A DNA stretch of 64,000 nucleotides from Kibdelosporangium aridum. GTDB lineage: Bacteria > Actinomycetota > Actinomycetes > Mycobacteriales > Pseudonocardiaceae. The first letter of the stretch is position 1. Every line of letters begins with the position of its first letter. Position numbers and translations under genes: made by a program. The notes below the pieces were generated by a model. It saw nothing but the letters and a program-made list of their open reading frames with translations. It did not search any database and had not been told where the DNA came from. The stretch spans positions 1 through 64,000 of the forward strand of contig NZ_FWXV01000001.1 in assembly GCF_900176515.1 (NCBI RefSeq), written 5' to 3'. Below are positions 24,376 through 33,747 of this stretch, piece by piece.

Positions 24376-25350
24376 TCAAGTGTGCGTCGGGCTGGTGATG
24401 AAGGCGGTGATGTAGTCGGACAGAGCATGGGCGTCAGCGTTGTCCCTGTGCTTGTCCGTCTGGTGTTCGAGCGGCCGGATACGGTCCTTCACGCGCACGG
24501 ACTTGAGCGTTTCGGCCGCGCTCACCGCCTCGATTCCCACTGCGACACCCTGTTCGACGTCCCCGGCCAGCATGTGGTCCGTGGCCAGCATGATCAGGCA
24601 GAACGCCCGGCTACGGGCCATGTCCGGCCCGTAGCCGGAGATCGCTTCGGTGAGGGCGGGAATCGCGACACGGCTGTGGTGCGCGTCGGCTGTGCAAGCC
24701 AGTTCGGTGTGCACGGTGCCGACCATCGCCGACAGTTCGGTCTCGGTGAAGAACCTGGCCCAGTCCGGTGGCCGGCTGACGTCGGCGTGGCCGAAGTCGT
24801 CCGCTGCTCGGGCAAGCAGCCCAAGCGCAAGCTCGGCGTCGCCTTTCTTGGCGTACGCCCATGCCTGGTTGGCGTGCAGGATGCTCGACGCCAGGCGTGA
24901 GCCGGACTTGTGCGCCGCCAGTTGCCCGAGCTGGAAATGGGTCAGCGCGGCGTCTGGCGAGCTGTGGTGGAGCCGTAATCGACCCTTCCGGTAATGGATG
25001 TTGGCGGTCAGCTCGTCGTTGTCGCCTTGCTTGGCCAGCTGCAGCGCGATGTCGAAGTGGTGGTCGGCGGCGCCGACGTTGCCGCTGTCGAAGCACGTCC
25101 ACCCAGCCAGATTGTGCAGGTCAGCGACTGCTGACAACAGCCGGTCCGGCACTGGTCCGGCGGCGGACATGCCGAGCAGTTCGTGTCCCCAGTGGATGCG
25201 GACCATCACGGCTTCGCGGCACATTCCGCCGCCGCACCGGTAGTCGACGGTGCGCAGCGCACTGATATGTGCCTCCAACTGCTCGGCGTCCGCTGTGCCG
25301 GAGCGGCCGTGCGTCGGAGGGCGAAAGCTGAGGAATTCGGGATTGGTCAT
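24376..25350 (-). CDS. TPR-containing regulator-like protein lacking its HTH
   Basis: A 324-residue helical protein made of tetratricopeptide-like repeats, for example [20 protein letters not shown] and [20 protein letters not shown]. It matches the C-terminal sensing half of actinobacterial XRE/TPR regulators, but there is no helix-turn-helix before it. The ATG at 25350 gives MTNPEFLSF. The upstream in-frame sequence is antisense to another gene and does not encode an HTH. It may need a separate DNA-binding partner. It is divergent from a Cys-rich protein gene 155 bases away. Confidence 0.72.
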   Translation of the reverse strand: MTNPEFLSFRPPTHGRSGTADAEQLEAHISALRTVDYRCGGGMCREAVMVRIHWGHELLGMSAAGPVPDRLLSAVADLHNLAGWTCFDSGNVGAADHHFDIALQLAKQGDNDELTANIHYRKGRLRLHHSSPDAALTHFQLGQLAAHKSGSRLASSILHANQAWAYAKKGDAELALGLLARAADDFGHADVSRPPDWARFFTETELSAMVGTVHTELACTADAHHSRVAIPALTEAISGYGPDMARSRAFCLIMLATDHMLAGDVEQGVAVGIEAVSAAETLKSVRVKDRIRPLEHQTDKHRDNADAHALSDYITAFITSPTHT

Positions 25351-25504
25351 GGTTGGCAACCTCGAACACGGTTCAACCGCCCCCGACGGAGAGTACTCCC
25401 GCCGACACAGGTACCGATACGGGTATTTCTGCGGGCGCGCTACGTACATATCCGGAGGAATCTGGAACGGTTCCGTTTCGTTCGTCGCTGAAAGGTCGTA
25501 AACC

Positions 25505-25963
25505 ATGGAGCGGCGCGCCCGTTCGCGCAGGCACCTGCGGGTCGTCTCCTCAGCGGACCCCGACGACACAGCGTCCGTTTCTTCTGCGTCAGTGCGGTAT
25601 GGCGATCTCGCCGACCGGCGGCTGGCCTCGATCCTCGCCGCCGAGGACACTGCTGAACGCTACGGTCTGACGCAGTACGCCCGAAGCACCTGTGCGGTCC
25701 ACAGGTGCTGGCTGCACCAATGCATCGCCGAACCGGTCCACGTGAGCGCGGCGACCGGACACCGGTGGTGCCCAGAATGCGAATGCCCGGTGGAAGTCGA
25801 CATCGACGAAGCCGGGATGGGCTCGGTCCGTCTGCACTGCTCGCGTTGTGGTCTCCTGCCGGACACGACTGCCAACCGCGAAGTCCTTCTCGCGTGCCGC
25901 ACCAGCCTTTCCGCGATGCACGCGGGGCGCCGGGCGGCGTTGTACGAAGTACCCGATGAGTGA
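25505..25963 (+). CDS. Cys/His-rich putative zinc-binding protein
   Basis: A 152-residue soluble protein. An Arg-rich N-terminus is followed by a central helical part. Two cysteine clusters follow: CAVHRCWLHQC and, further on, CPEC with a matching CSRC. The latter pair is spaced like a zinc ribbon. The family is unknown to me. It is divergent from the HTH-less TPR gene and may act with it, because the zinc ribbon could supply DNA binding. That link is inference only. Confidence 0.6.
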   Translation: MERRARSRRHLRVVSSADPDDTASVSSASVRYGDLADRRLASILAAEDTAERYGLTQYARSTCAVHRCWLHQCIAEPVHVSAATGHRWCPECECPVEVDIDEAGMGSVRLHCSRCGLLPDTTANREVLLACRTSLSAMHAGRRAALYEVPDE

Positions 25964-26032
25964 CTGACCGTCAGCTGTTTTTCATCAGATCGGGCAAGCT
26001 CGTTGCTCCCTCCAGGGGAACGGCACCGTCTT

Positions 26033-28414
26033 GTGTTGACCCGATGGCGAAGGCAGATCAAGGATCTAGCCGTGGGTAGGGCCCTCGTAACAGACCGGCA
26101 AGGCAACCTGCCTGCTGACACCACCAGTTTCGTTGGTCGCAAAGATGAACTGGCCGAGGTCAAGAACCTGCTGAGCAAGGCGCGGCTGGTGACGTTGACC
26201 GGTGTCGGTGGCGTGGGCAAGACACGACTGGCGTTACGGACCGGCAATGACCTGCGGCGGGCCTTCCGCGACGGCGTGTGGTTGGTCGAGCTCGCGGACC
26301 TGCAGAACGGTGCGCTGGTGCCGCATACCGTTCTCGAGGCGCTCGGCGTGCACGACGAGACCGGGCGCAGCCAGGTCGACGTCCTCGTCAACCACCTCGC
26401 GGACCGGCAGCTGTTGCTGATCTTGGACAACTGTGAGCACCTCGTGGAGGCGTGCGCGGACCTCGCCGACACCCTGCTGCGAGCCGCACCCGGGTTGCGT
26501 GTGCTCGCGACCAGCAGGGAACGGCTCGGCGTCAGCTGTGAGCACCTGTGGCCGGTCAATCCGCTGCCGCTGCCGCAAACCGCTTTGCCGCCGGGGGAGT
26601 GGGCGCGCTCCCCGGCGTTGACGTTGTTCGGCGAACGTGCGGCCGCGGTGCTGCCTGGCTTCGCCATGACCAATGAAAGCCAGGCACAGGTCACCGAGGT
26701 GTGCCGGTTGCTCGGCGGCATTCCGCTGGCCATCGAACTGTCCGTGGTGCAGCTCAGAGTGCTGAACCTGGACCAGCTGGCGGCCAGGCTCGCCGACTGT
26801 TACCGATTGCCGCACGTGCGGACACGGGGTGGGCTGCCTCGTCATCAGACGTTGCACGCGGCCGTGGAGTGGAGCTTCAACCTGTGTACTGAGGCCGAAC
26901 AGAACCTGTGGATGCGAGCGTCGGTTTTCGCCGGGGGCTTCGACATGTCCGCGGCCGAGCAGGTGTGTTCCGCGGCCGGCCTCGCCGCGGACGAGATGCT
27001 GATCCACTTGTTCCGTCTGGTCGACAAGTCGGTGCTGATCTGCGAACCGGATGCGGAGCAGAGCCGGTTCCGGCTGCTGGAGCCGCTGCGCCAGTACGGA
27101 ATGGACAAGCTGCGCCAATCCGGCCAGGAAACCCAAGTCCGGCGCAAGCATCGCGACTACTACCTCGACCTGGCCGAGCGCAGCGAGAAGGAGTGGTTCG
27201 GGCCACGGCAGGCGGACATGGTCACCCGCGCGGGCCTCGAGCACGCCAACTTCCGTGCGGCACTGGACTTCAGCCTGGCGTCACCTGCCGACGCGGCAAC
27301 GGGTTTGCGGCTCGCGGCCACGTTGTGGTTCTACTGGACCGGCTGCGGGATGCTCGGCGAAGGACGTCATTGGCTTGGCCGCGCGCTCGAAGCGACGGCG
27401 GAACCGACCGCCGAACGAACAAAAGCGTTGTGGGTCAACGGGTACATCCACACCCTGCAAGGCGAGGTGGCTGCGGCGGTCACCATGCTCGAGGAATGCC
27501 GTGCGCACGCGAGCAAGACCGGCGACGAGGTCGCGTTGGCCTACGCCACCCACCGGATCGGTTGCAACGCTCTCGTCGGCGACGACATCGACTACGCGAA
27601 ATCCCTGTTCGAGGACGCACAAGAACGCTATCGGCGGCTGGATGTGCTGGACAGCAACGTCATGCTGGCCGGAATCGAACTGGCCATCGCCTGCGTCTTC
27701 CTTGGTGACCTCGATCGGGCGGCCGTCCTCTGTGAGGAAGCTTGCGCGACAGGCCAGGAACACGGTGAGCAGTGGGCGTACGCCTACGCGATCTACGGCC
27801 TGGCGCTCGTGACGTTGAGCCGTGGCGACTTGCACCAGGCAGCCGCGTACGGCAGGCAATGTCTGCGGATCAAGCGCGACTTCAAGGACTTGCTGGGCAT
27901 CGTGCTCGCCATCGAGGTGCTCGCCTGGACCGAGGCGGCGCAAGCAAACTGGGACCGAGCCGCCACGATGCTCGGTGTCGCACAACGGATCTGGCCGTCG
28001 GTCGGCTTCCCGATGTTCGGCTCCAAGTACTTCGGTGCCCCGCACGGCCAGTGCGCGGCGCAAACCCGCCAAGCGCTCGGCGACCGCGACTACGAAGCCA
28101 AGATCGCGCACGGCCAGGAACTGAGCCTGGACGAAGCGATCGCCTACGCCCTCGGCGAGGGCAAAACGGCGAGCCGGCCAGCGACGGACACGAATCAGCC
28201 CGCGGGTTTGACCGACCGGGAACTCGAAGTGGCCGAATTGATCGCCAACGGCCTGTCGAACAAGGCGATTGCCCAGAACCTGGTCATCTCACAACGCACA
28301 GCGGAAGGTCACGTCAACCGGATCCTGCGTAAACTCGGCTTCGACTCACGTGCCCAAGTCGCCACCTGGATCACACAGGCGTCCTTGTCCAACGAGCGGA
28401 TCAGCAACAACTGA
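26033..28414 (+). CDS. LuxR-type regulator with NB-ARC ATPase and TPR-like domain
   Basis: A roughly 793-residue regulator. Walker A LTGVGGVGKTRL is near residues 56-66, and Walker B-like LLLILDNCEHL is typical of this ATPase family. The conserved LATSRERL, GGIPLAIEL and RLLEPLRQYG motifs follow. TPR-like helices fill the second half, and a LuxR HTH at the end reads LTDRELEVAELIANGLSNKAIA. The start is uncertain: TTG 26003, GTG 26033 and GTG 26072 are all in frame. I chose 26033 because an AGGGGAA site lies upstream. It probably integrates an unknown signal. Confidence 0.86.
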   Translation: MLTRWRRQIKDLAVGRALVTDRQGNLPADTTSFVGRKDELAEVKNLLSKARLVTLTGVGGVGKTRLALRTGNDLRRAFRDGVWLVELADLQNGALVPHTVLEALGVHDETGRSQVDVLVNHLADRQLLLILDNCEHLVEACADLADTLLRAAPGLRVLATSRERLGVSCEHLWPVNPLPLPQTALPPGEWARSPALTLFGERAAAVLPGFAMTNESQAQVTEVCRLLGGIPLAIELSVVQLRVLNLDQLAARLADCYRLPHVRTRGGLPRHQTLHAAVEWSFNLCTEAEQNLWMRASVFAGGFDMSAAEQVCSAAGLAADEMLIHLFRLVDKSVLICEPDAEQSRFRLLEPLRQYGMDKLRQSGQETQVRRKHRDYYLDLAERSEKEWFGPRQADMVTRAGLEHANFRAALDFSLASPADAATGLRLAATLWFYWTGCGMLGEGRHWLGRALEATAEPTAERTKALWVNGYIHTLQGEVAAAVTMLEECRAHASKTGDEVALAYATHRIGCNALVGDDIDYAKSLFEDAQERYRRLDVLDSNVMLAGIELAIACVFLGDLDRAAVLCEEACATGQEHGEQWAYAYAIYGLALVTLSRGDLHQAAAYGRQCLRIKRDFKDLLGIVLAIEVLAWTEAAQANWDRAATMLGVAQRIWPSVGFPMFGSKYFGAPHGQCAAQTRQALGDRDYEAKIAHGQELSLDEAIAYALGEGKTASRPATDTNQPAGLTDRELEVAELIANGLSNKAIAQNLVISQRTAEGHVNRILRKLGFDSRAQVATWITQASLSNERISNN

Positions 28415-28434
28415 AGCTCATTTCCTTCGTTGTT
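28406..28434 (+). terminator. hairpin at the end of the LuxR-type gene
   Basis: AACAAC with a bulged T then GAAG pairs with CTTC then GTTGTT across an 8-base loop. It spans the stop codon. It is AT-richer than its surroundings and a plausible intrinsic terminator. Confidence 0.45.
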
Positions 28435-28549
28435 CAGCTGGTGCCGCTGTGGTCCATGGAGGCTCGGACAATCGCGCTCGCGCGGATCGCTCCGCGAGCC
28501 ACTGGCAGGATGGCCGACGCTCCCCGCGTGACCTACGAAAGGAACGCCG

Positions 28550-28737
28550 ATGCCCGTCCGCTTCCAGTTGGTGATCGACTGCGCTGACCGGGACCGCCTG
28601 GCCCGCTTCTGGGCCGCCGCGCTGGGTTATCAGCTGGCCTCGGTGCCACCATCACCGGCGCCCTGGCCAACGAAGGGCTTGATCACTACGCGGTCGGGAT
28701 GAAGGACCCGGAGGGCAACGAGTTCGACATCAACTGA
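28550..28737 (+). pseudogene. decayed VOC (glyoxalase-like) gene
   Basis: The first frame gives MPVRFQLVIDCADRDRLARF, the usual start of a glyoxalase-like domain of the VOC type, with a matching start codon and a GAAAGG site. After about 45 residues the frame is lost. A second frame then encodes the expected domain end, NEGLDHYAVGMKDPEGNEF. Roughly half of the domain is deleted and the frames do not join. I therefore read it as an internally deleted, inactive gene. Confidence 0.75.
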
Positions 28738-28923
28738 CAGACCCCTGCCCGGCGTGTTGTTCCAGGCTTCGCCGTACGACTGAGCGGGTCGGGCCGACGG
28801 GACCACACCGACATCGTCCAGTCCTATCTGGACACCGCCACCAAATAGGGTCTCGACCAACTCGGCCACCAACTCTTCACCACCAGCGCATGGCTACCAC
28901 CCGCACACACACCAGGTGAATAG
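28738..28923. other. non-coding stretch after the VOC relic
   Basis: No convincing gene is seen. Short frames such as one ending SYLDTATK occur but match nothing I recognise. With the relic before it, the whole 28415-28923 gap looks like eroded former coding sequence. Confidence 0.4.
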
Positions 28924-29760
28924 CTACCACCTTCCGGCTGCCGCGTGGCGAGCGAGCTCGCGCATTGCCTGTTCCGACGGGGAACCGGACTGGGTGGTGT
29001 AGATGAAGATCGTTTGTTCTTCCTCATCTGGCACCGTGAGGGCTTCGTAATCGACTTCGAGAGCGCCGACGAGTGGGTGGTTGAAGAGCTTGGAGCCGTT
29101 GCTGTGGGCCATCACCTGGCGCGTAGGCCACCATTCACGGAATTCCGGACTCTTGGCGGTCAGCTCGTCGACAAGCTCCTGGGTTCGGGGGTCGTCGGGG
29201 CATCGCCCTGCGTCGAACCGCACCTTGGCGACGAGTTCGGCGGCGACGCGCTCCCATTCCACGTAGAGCCTGCGGGCCGATTCGTCGAGCAGCATCCAGC
29301 GGGTGAAGTTCCGTTCGCGGGCGGGCATGCTGTCGAAATCGGTCAACAGGATCCTGGCCAGCGCGTTCGTCGCCAGGACGTCGGTGCGGCGGCCCACGAT
29401 GAAGGCCGGATGCTCGGTCCACGTGTCGAGCAGGTGATGCAGGCCGTTGCGCACCCGCTGCACCGCCCGGGAGTCCGTGCGGCGTGGCCGGGCCAGGTCG
29501 AAGAGGTGTGCGCGCTCCGCGGCCGCCAGCCGGAGCGCGTTGGCGATGGCATCCAGCACGGATTCCGATGGCGTGATGTCGCGGCCTTGTTCCAGGCGTG
29601 TGTAGTAATCCGCGCTCACACCGGCGAGCTGGGCGACTTCCTCGCGGCGCAGGCCGGGAACACGGCGATTGCGCACCGGGCTGTCCAGGCCCACGTCCCG
29701 CGGGCTGATGTTCGCTCGCTTCAGCCGCAGGAATTCACTGACTTCGACGCGCCTTTCCAC
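28924..29760 (-). CDS. XRE/MmyB-type transcriptional regulator
   Basis: A 278-residue regulator. The N-terminal XRE helix-turn-helix contains GLRREEVAQLAGVSADYYTRLEQGR. The C-terminal two thirds is the MmyB-like ligand domain, with WTEHPAFIVGRRTDVLATN and the EWWPTRQV segment. Such proteins usually sit divergent from an oxidoreductase gene and repress it. Here the neighbour is the PaoABC-like operon. The start is GTG. A close paralogue lies at 33748-34605. Confidence 0.92.
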   Translation of the reverse strand: MERRVEVSEFLRLKRANISPRDVGLDSPVRNRRVPGLRREEVAQLAGVSADYYTRLEQGRDITPSESVLDAIANALRLAAAERAHLFDLARPRRTDSRAVQRVRNGLHHLLDTWTEHPAFIVGRRTDVLATNALARILLTDFDSMPARERNFTRWMLLDESARRLYVEWERVAAELVAKVRFDAGRCPDDPRTQELVDELTAKSPEFREWWPTRQVMAHSNGSKLFNHPLVGALEVDYEALTVPDEEEQTIFIYTTQSGSPSEQAMRELARHAAAGRW

Positions 29761-29827
29761 CTGCTCATTATGCCCGGTTCTGGTGATTTCTTCCCCACTT
29801 GCATGTTTTTGTCACGTGGACCGGCTC

Positions 29828-29850
29828 TTCCTAGGAAAGCGCGTCCTAGG
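29828..29850. promoter_or_regulatory. paired CCTAGG operator-like motif
   Basis: A 10-base palindrome TTCCTAGGAA is followed 15 bases later by a second CCTAGG. It lies between the MmyB-type regulator and the PaoA-like gene. A similar pair, CCCAGG and CCCTGG with a 16-base period, stands before the paralogous regulator at 34605. It is a good candidate binding site for these regulators. Confidence 0.6.
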
Positions 29851-29957
29851 TTCGAGCGACCACGTTTCGCGGCTCCACCGGCATCGGCGGTGTGCCACGC
29901 TTTCCTTGGCGATCTTGCCGCTTCGACGAACTTTCGCGCCCAGGAGCTCACAGCACC

Positions 29958-30551
29958 ATGAACACGGCCGATTACGACGAGAATTCATCGCCGGGGACAC
30001 TCCCGCTCGACCGGCGGCAGTTCATCACCACGGCCGCCGCTGCCGGATCGGTGGTCGCGGTGGATCTGGTGGACCCCAGCGCAGCCGACGCGGCACCCGA
30101 TCCTCGCCGGGTACGGCTGACTGTCAACGGTGAGCGGCACACCATGAGGGTGGACAACCGCACGTCGTTACTGGACCTCTTACGCGAGCAGCTGCACCTC
30201 ACCGGGACCAAGAAAGGCTGCAACCAGGGGGCGTGCGGCGCGTGCACCATCCTGGTGAACGGAAAGCGCATCACCTCGTGCCTCACGCTGGCCGTGATGC
30301 ACGATGGTGCGGACCTCACCACGATCGAAGGTGCCGATCATCCCCTGCAGCAAGCGTTCATCGATCATGACGGCTTCCAATGTGGATACTGCACGCCCGG
30401 CCAGATCATGTCCGGCATCGGGTGTATCCAAGAAGGACATACCGGGTCCGACGCGGAGATCCGGGAGTGGATGAGCGGCAACATCTGCCGCTGCGGCTGC
30501 TACCCCCACATTGTCGCTGCCATCAAGCAAGCGTCACGGAAGCCGGAGTGA
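29958..30551 (+). CDS. paoA: periplasmic aldehyde oxidoreductase, [2Fe-2S] subunit (PaoA-like)
   Basis: A 197-residue iron-sulfur subunit with a Tat signal. The twin-arginine motif DRRQFITTAAAAG is at residues 18-30. The first cluster has GCNQGACGACTILVNGK plus a later SC. The second has CGYCTPGQ and NICRCGCY. The Tat signal sets this apart from the cytoplasmic subunit at 14838 and matches the YagT/PaoA type, which carries the whole complex across the membrane. The ATG at 29958 places the signal correctly. It overlaps nothing and is followed by the FAD subunit one base after its stop. Confidence 0.9.
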   Translation: MNTADYDENSSPGTLPLDRRQFITTAAAAGSVVAVDLVDPSAADAAPDPRRVRLTVNGERHTMRVDNRTSLLDLLREQLHLTGTKKGCNQGACGACTILVNGKRITSCLTLAVMHDGADLTTIEGADHPLQQAFIDHDGFQCGYCTPGQIMSGIGCIQEGHTGSDAEIREWMSGNICRCGCYPHIVAAIKQASRKPE

Positions 30552-30552
30552 C

Positions 30553-31524
30553 ATGTACCCCTTTCGGTTCAGCAAGGCCGCCAGCGAGCGCGAGGCTTTG
30601 CTCGCAGGCGGGCGCGGTGCCCGTTACATAGCCGGTGGTACGACACTCATCGACCTGATGCGGGAAACCGTGGAACGGCCGCAAGCTGTCGTGGACATCA
30701 ACGCGTTGCCCTATGGGCGGATCGAGTCCGGCCGCTCCGGTTTGCGCATCGGGTCGCTCGTCACCATGGCGGAACTCGCTCGCCATCCCCGGGTGCGCCC
30801 TGAATATCCCGTGATCGCCCAGGCACTTGAGCTGAGTGCTTCGGCGCAGTTGCGCAACATGGCGACTATCGGCGGCAATCTGATGCAGCGAACCCGGTGC
30901 GTGTACTTCCGGGATGTCACTGCGCCGTGCAACAAGCGTGCACCAGGTGCGGGATGCTCGGCGTTGGAAGGCGACAATCGGATGCACGCCATCCTCGGCG
31001 GATCGGCGGCGTGCGTCGCCACGCATCCGTCCGACCTGGCGGTCGCACTGGTGGCGCTAGACGCCAGGCTGGAGTTACGGGGGCAAGGGACGCGCGTCGT
31101 CCCGCTGGCCGAGTTCGTCCGTCGCCCAGGACAAACGCCTCAGATCGAGCACGACATACGGCCGGGTGAGCTGATCGTGGCCGTGCACGTTCCGGCCGGG
31201 CCATATACCGCGAGATCCGGCTACCTCAAGGTCAGAGACCGGCAGTCCTACGAATTCGCCCTGGCGTCCGCCGCGGTCGCCTTGCACATCGAGAACCGGC
31301 GGATTGTGGCCGCACGGATCGCGGTCGGTGGTGTGGCAACAGTGCCGTGGCGGCTCACGGCTGTGGAGAACGCACTGCTCGGCCGCACGCCCGGCAACGA
31401 TACGTGGCAGGCCGCTGCCATGCTCGCGGCAGATGGGGCTGAACCACTGCGGCACAACGAGTACAAGGTGGAGTTGCTGCGCCGGACGGTCGCCCGGCAA
31501 CTGGAAACCGTCGGAGGGGCTTGA
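30553..31524 (+). CDS. paoB: aldehyde oxidoreductase, FAD subunit with [4Fe-4S] insertion (PaoB-like)
   Basis: A 323-residue FAD subunit. FAD-binding loops are IAGGTTLIDLM near residue 26 and ATIGGNLMQRT near residue 104. Between them and the C-terminal domain lies the insertion Cys116, Cys126, Cys135 and Cys154 (in CVYFR, CNKRAPGAGC and ACVATHPS). This is the arrangement that binds an extra [4Fe-4S] cluster in E. coli PaoB. That cluster is not found in the FAD subunit at 17535. The ATG at 30553 follows the PaoA stop by one base. Confidence 0.91.
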   Translation: MYPFRFSKAASEREALLAGGRGARYIAGGTTLIDLMRETVERPQAVVDINALPYGRIESGRSGLRIGSLVTMAELARHPRVRPEYPVIAQALELSASAQLRNMATIGGNLMQRTRCVYFRDVTAPCNKRAPGAGCSALEGDNRMHAILGGSAACVATHPSDLAVALVALDARLELRGQGTRVVPLAEFVRRPGQTPQIEHDIRPGELIVAVHVPAGPYTARSGYLKVRDRQSYEFALASAAVALHIENRRIVAARIAVGGVATVPWRLTAVENALLGRTPGNDTWQAAAMLAADGAEPLRHNEYKVELLRRTVARQLETVGGA

Positions 31525-33710
31525 TGCCTGAGATCGGATCGGAGCGTTCCCGTGTGGATGGTCAGCTCAAAGTTCGTGGTGCCGCGACCTACGCCGCCGA
31601 CTTCGTCCTGCCCGGAATGGCCTTCGCGGTCATCGTCGGCAGCACTGTCGGCAAGGGCCGGATCACCGGTTTCGAGACCCGGGACGCGAGTGGCCAACCG
31701 GGCGTTCTCCAGGTGCTCACCCACCTCAACACGCCCAAGCTGCCGTATCTGCCGTTTCGCACACCGATCGATCCGCAAGTCGGCGAGCGGCTGCACGTGT
31801 TGCAGGACGATCAGGTCAAGTTCTTCGGCCAGCCCGTCGCGGTCGTTGTCGCCGAGACATTGCAGGCCGCGGAGCACGCCGCCGGACTGGTGACCGTGCG
31901 ATACGACACCGCTGAAGCCGTCACCGATCTCGACAAGCCCGGCCTGCCGCTGGTCACGCCGACCGGAGGTGACTACACCCGAGGAGATCCAGTCGCGGCG
32001 CTGGCGTCCGCGCCGGTGAAAGTGGACGGTGCGTATCGCATCGCGCGGGAGCACCACAACCCGATGGAGTTGCACGCGACCATCGCTCAGTGGGAGGGCG
32101 ACAAGCTGACTCTGTGGGACAAGACCCAAGGGGTCCTGTCCACAGCGAACGAGATCACCGCCGTTTTCGGCCTGCCAGCGGGATCAGTGCACGTGGTGTC
32201 GCCGTTTGTCGGCGGTGCCTTCGGCAGTGCGCTGCGGGCATGGCCGCATGTCACCCTGGCCGCTCTCGCCGCCCGGCAGACAGGACGACCTGTCAAGCTT
32301 GTCTTGTCCCGCAAGCAGATGTACTCGGGTACCGGATATCGTGCGGCGAACAGGCAGCGGTTCGCCGTCGGTGCGGATCGCGATGGCCGGATCACCGTGA
32401 TGGTCCACGAGTCCATTGCGGAGACATCGGCCTATGAACAGCACACGGAAGCATTTTCCGAGCTCGCCCGGTTCCTGTACACCAGCCCGAATGTCCAGAC
32501 GACCTATCGGCTGGCTGAGCTTGACGTGAACACCCCGACCTACATGCGCGGCCCTGGCCGCGCACAAGCCGCCTTCGCCATCGAGTCCGGTTTGGACGAC
32601 CTCGCCTATGAGCTGGCGATGGACCCGATCGAGCTGCGGTTGCGTAACGAGCCGGACCGCGATCAGTTCAACGGCCTGCCGTTCTCGACTCGTAGACTGC
32701 GGGAGTGCTATGAAATCGGTGCGGCCAAGTTCGGGTGGTCGCGCCGAAAGCCGCAAGTCCGCTCCACAAGGGACGGACATTGGCTTGTCGGTGTCGGGAC
32801 CGCGACCGCGTGCTACCACACCATCCGTAACAACGCGCAGGCGTTGGCTCGGGTCAAAGTCGACGGAACAGCGGTGGTGGCGAGTGCGACCAGTGACATG
32901 GGACCCGGCACCTACACCGCGATGTGCCAGGTCGCGGCCGACAGCCTCGGCATCGAAATGGGCAAGATCCAGTTCCTGCTCGGTGACTCGACTTTGCCGC
33001 CGTCCCCGTCACACGGCGGTTCCCAGACAATGGCGAGTGTTGGTTCAGCGGTCCGCGAGGCCTGCGAGAGTCTGCGCGACACCGTCGTGCGCATGGCGGT
33101 CACGGATCCGGCTTCGCCCTTGTACGGCCTCGATCCCCACCAGGTCCAGGTCCGAAATGGACGACTCGAAGCATCCGGCAAGTCGGACTCGTATCGCGAA
33201 GTGCTACGCCGCCGCAACCGGGATGCCGTTGAGGTGACCGCGCAATGGGGGCCAGGGGATACGCCGCGGCAGTTCTCCAGCTACGCGTACGGCGCTGTGT
33301 TCGCCGAAGTCGGAGTCGACGAGACGCTCGGTCTCGTCCGGATCCGGCGGTTGCTGGGTGTGTACGACGCGGGTCGCGTGATCAACCCGAAACTGGCTCG
33401 CAGCCAAGGTGTCGGTGGCCTGATCGGCGGAATCGGCATGGCATTGCTGGAGAACACGGTGACTGACCACCGCGACGGCAGACTGGTCAACGCGAGCATG
33501 GCCGACTACCTGGTCCCGGTGAACGCGGACGTACCCGCCGTGGACGTCCTTTTCCTTGACGGCCACGACGACAAGGCCAGCCCGATCGGAGCCAAGGGAC
33601 TGGGGGAGATCACCATCGTCGGCGTGGCGCCGGCGATCGCCAATGCCGTCTATCACGCGACAGGCAAGCGTGTTCGCGAACTCCCGATCACCCTCGACAA
33701 ACTGCTGTGA
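31524..33710 (+). CDS. paoC: aldehyde oxidoreductase, molybdopterin subunit (PaoC-like)
   Basis: A 728-residue catalytic subunit of the xanthine dehydrogenase family. It has the substrate-domain motif VGGAFGSALRAWPH, the RGPGRAQAAFAIES loop and the C-terminal GAKGLGEITI with the catalytic Glu. The overall pattern fits PaoC/YagR, which oxidises aromatic aldehydes. There is no signal peptide of its own, so it would be exported with the Tat-bearing PaoA. The ATG shares its first base with the PaoB stop. No XdhC/PaoD chaperone gene is nearby. Confidence 0.92.
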   Translation: MPEIGSERSRVDGQLKVRGAATYAADFVLPGMAFAVIVGSTVGKGRITGFETRDASGQPGVLQVLTHLNTPKLPYLPFRTPIDPQVGERLHVLQDDQVKFFGQPVAVVVAETLQAAEHAAGLVTVRYDTAEAVTDLDKPGLPLVTPTGGDYTRGDPVAALASAPVKVDGAYRIAREHHNPMELHATIAQWEGDKLTLWDKTQGVLSTANEITAVFGLPAGSVHVVSPFVGGAFGSALRAWPHVTLAALAARQTGRPVKLVLSRKQMYSGTGYRAANRQRFAVGADRDGRITVMVHESIAETSAYEQHTEAFSELARFLYTSPNVQTTYRLAELDVNTPTYMRGPGRAQAAFAIESGLDDLAYELAMDPIELRLRNEPDRDQFNGLPFSTRRLRECYEIGAAKFGWSRRKPQVRSTRDGHWLVGVGTATACYHTIRNNAQALARVKVDGTAVVASATSDMGPGTYTAMCQVAADSLGIEMGKIQFLLGDSTLPPSPSHGGSQTMASVGSAVREACESLRDTVVRMAVTDPASPLYGLDPHQVQVRNGRLEASGKSDSYREVLRRRNRDAVEVTAQWGPGDTPRQFSSYAYGAVFAEVGVDETLGLVRIRRLLGVYDAGRVINPKLARSQGVGGLIGGIGMALLENTVTDHRDGRLVNASMADYLVPVNADVPAVDVLFLDGHDDKASPIGAKGLGEITIVGVAPAIANAVYHATGKRVRELPITLDKLL

Positions 33711-33747
33711 ACGCCGCGACCTCACCAAGGGAGAAATCCCTCTACGG

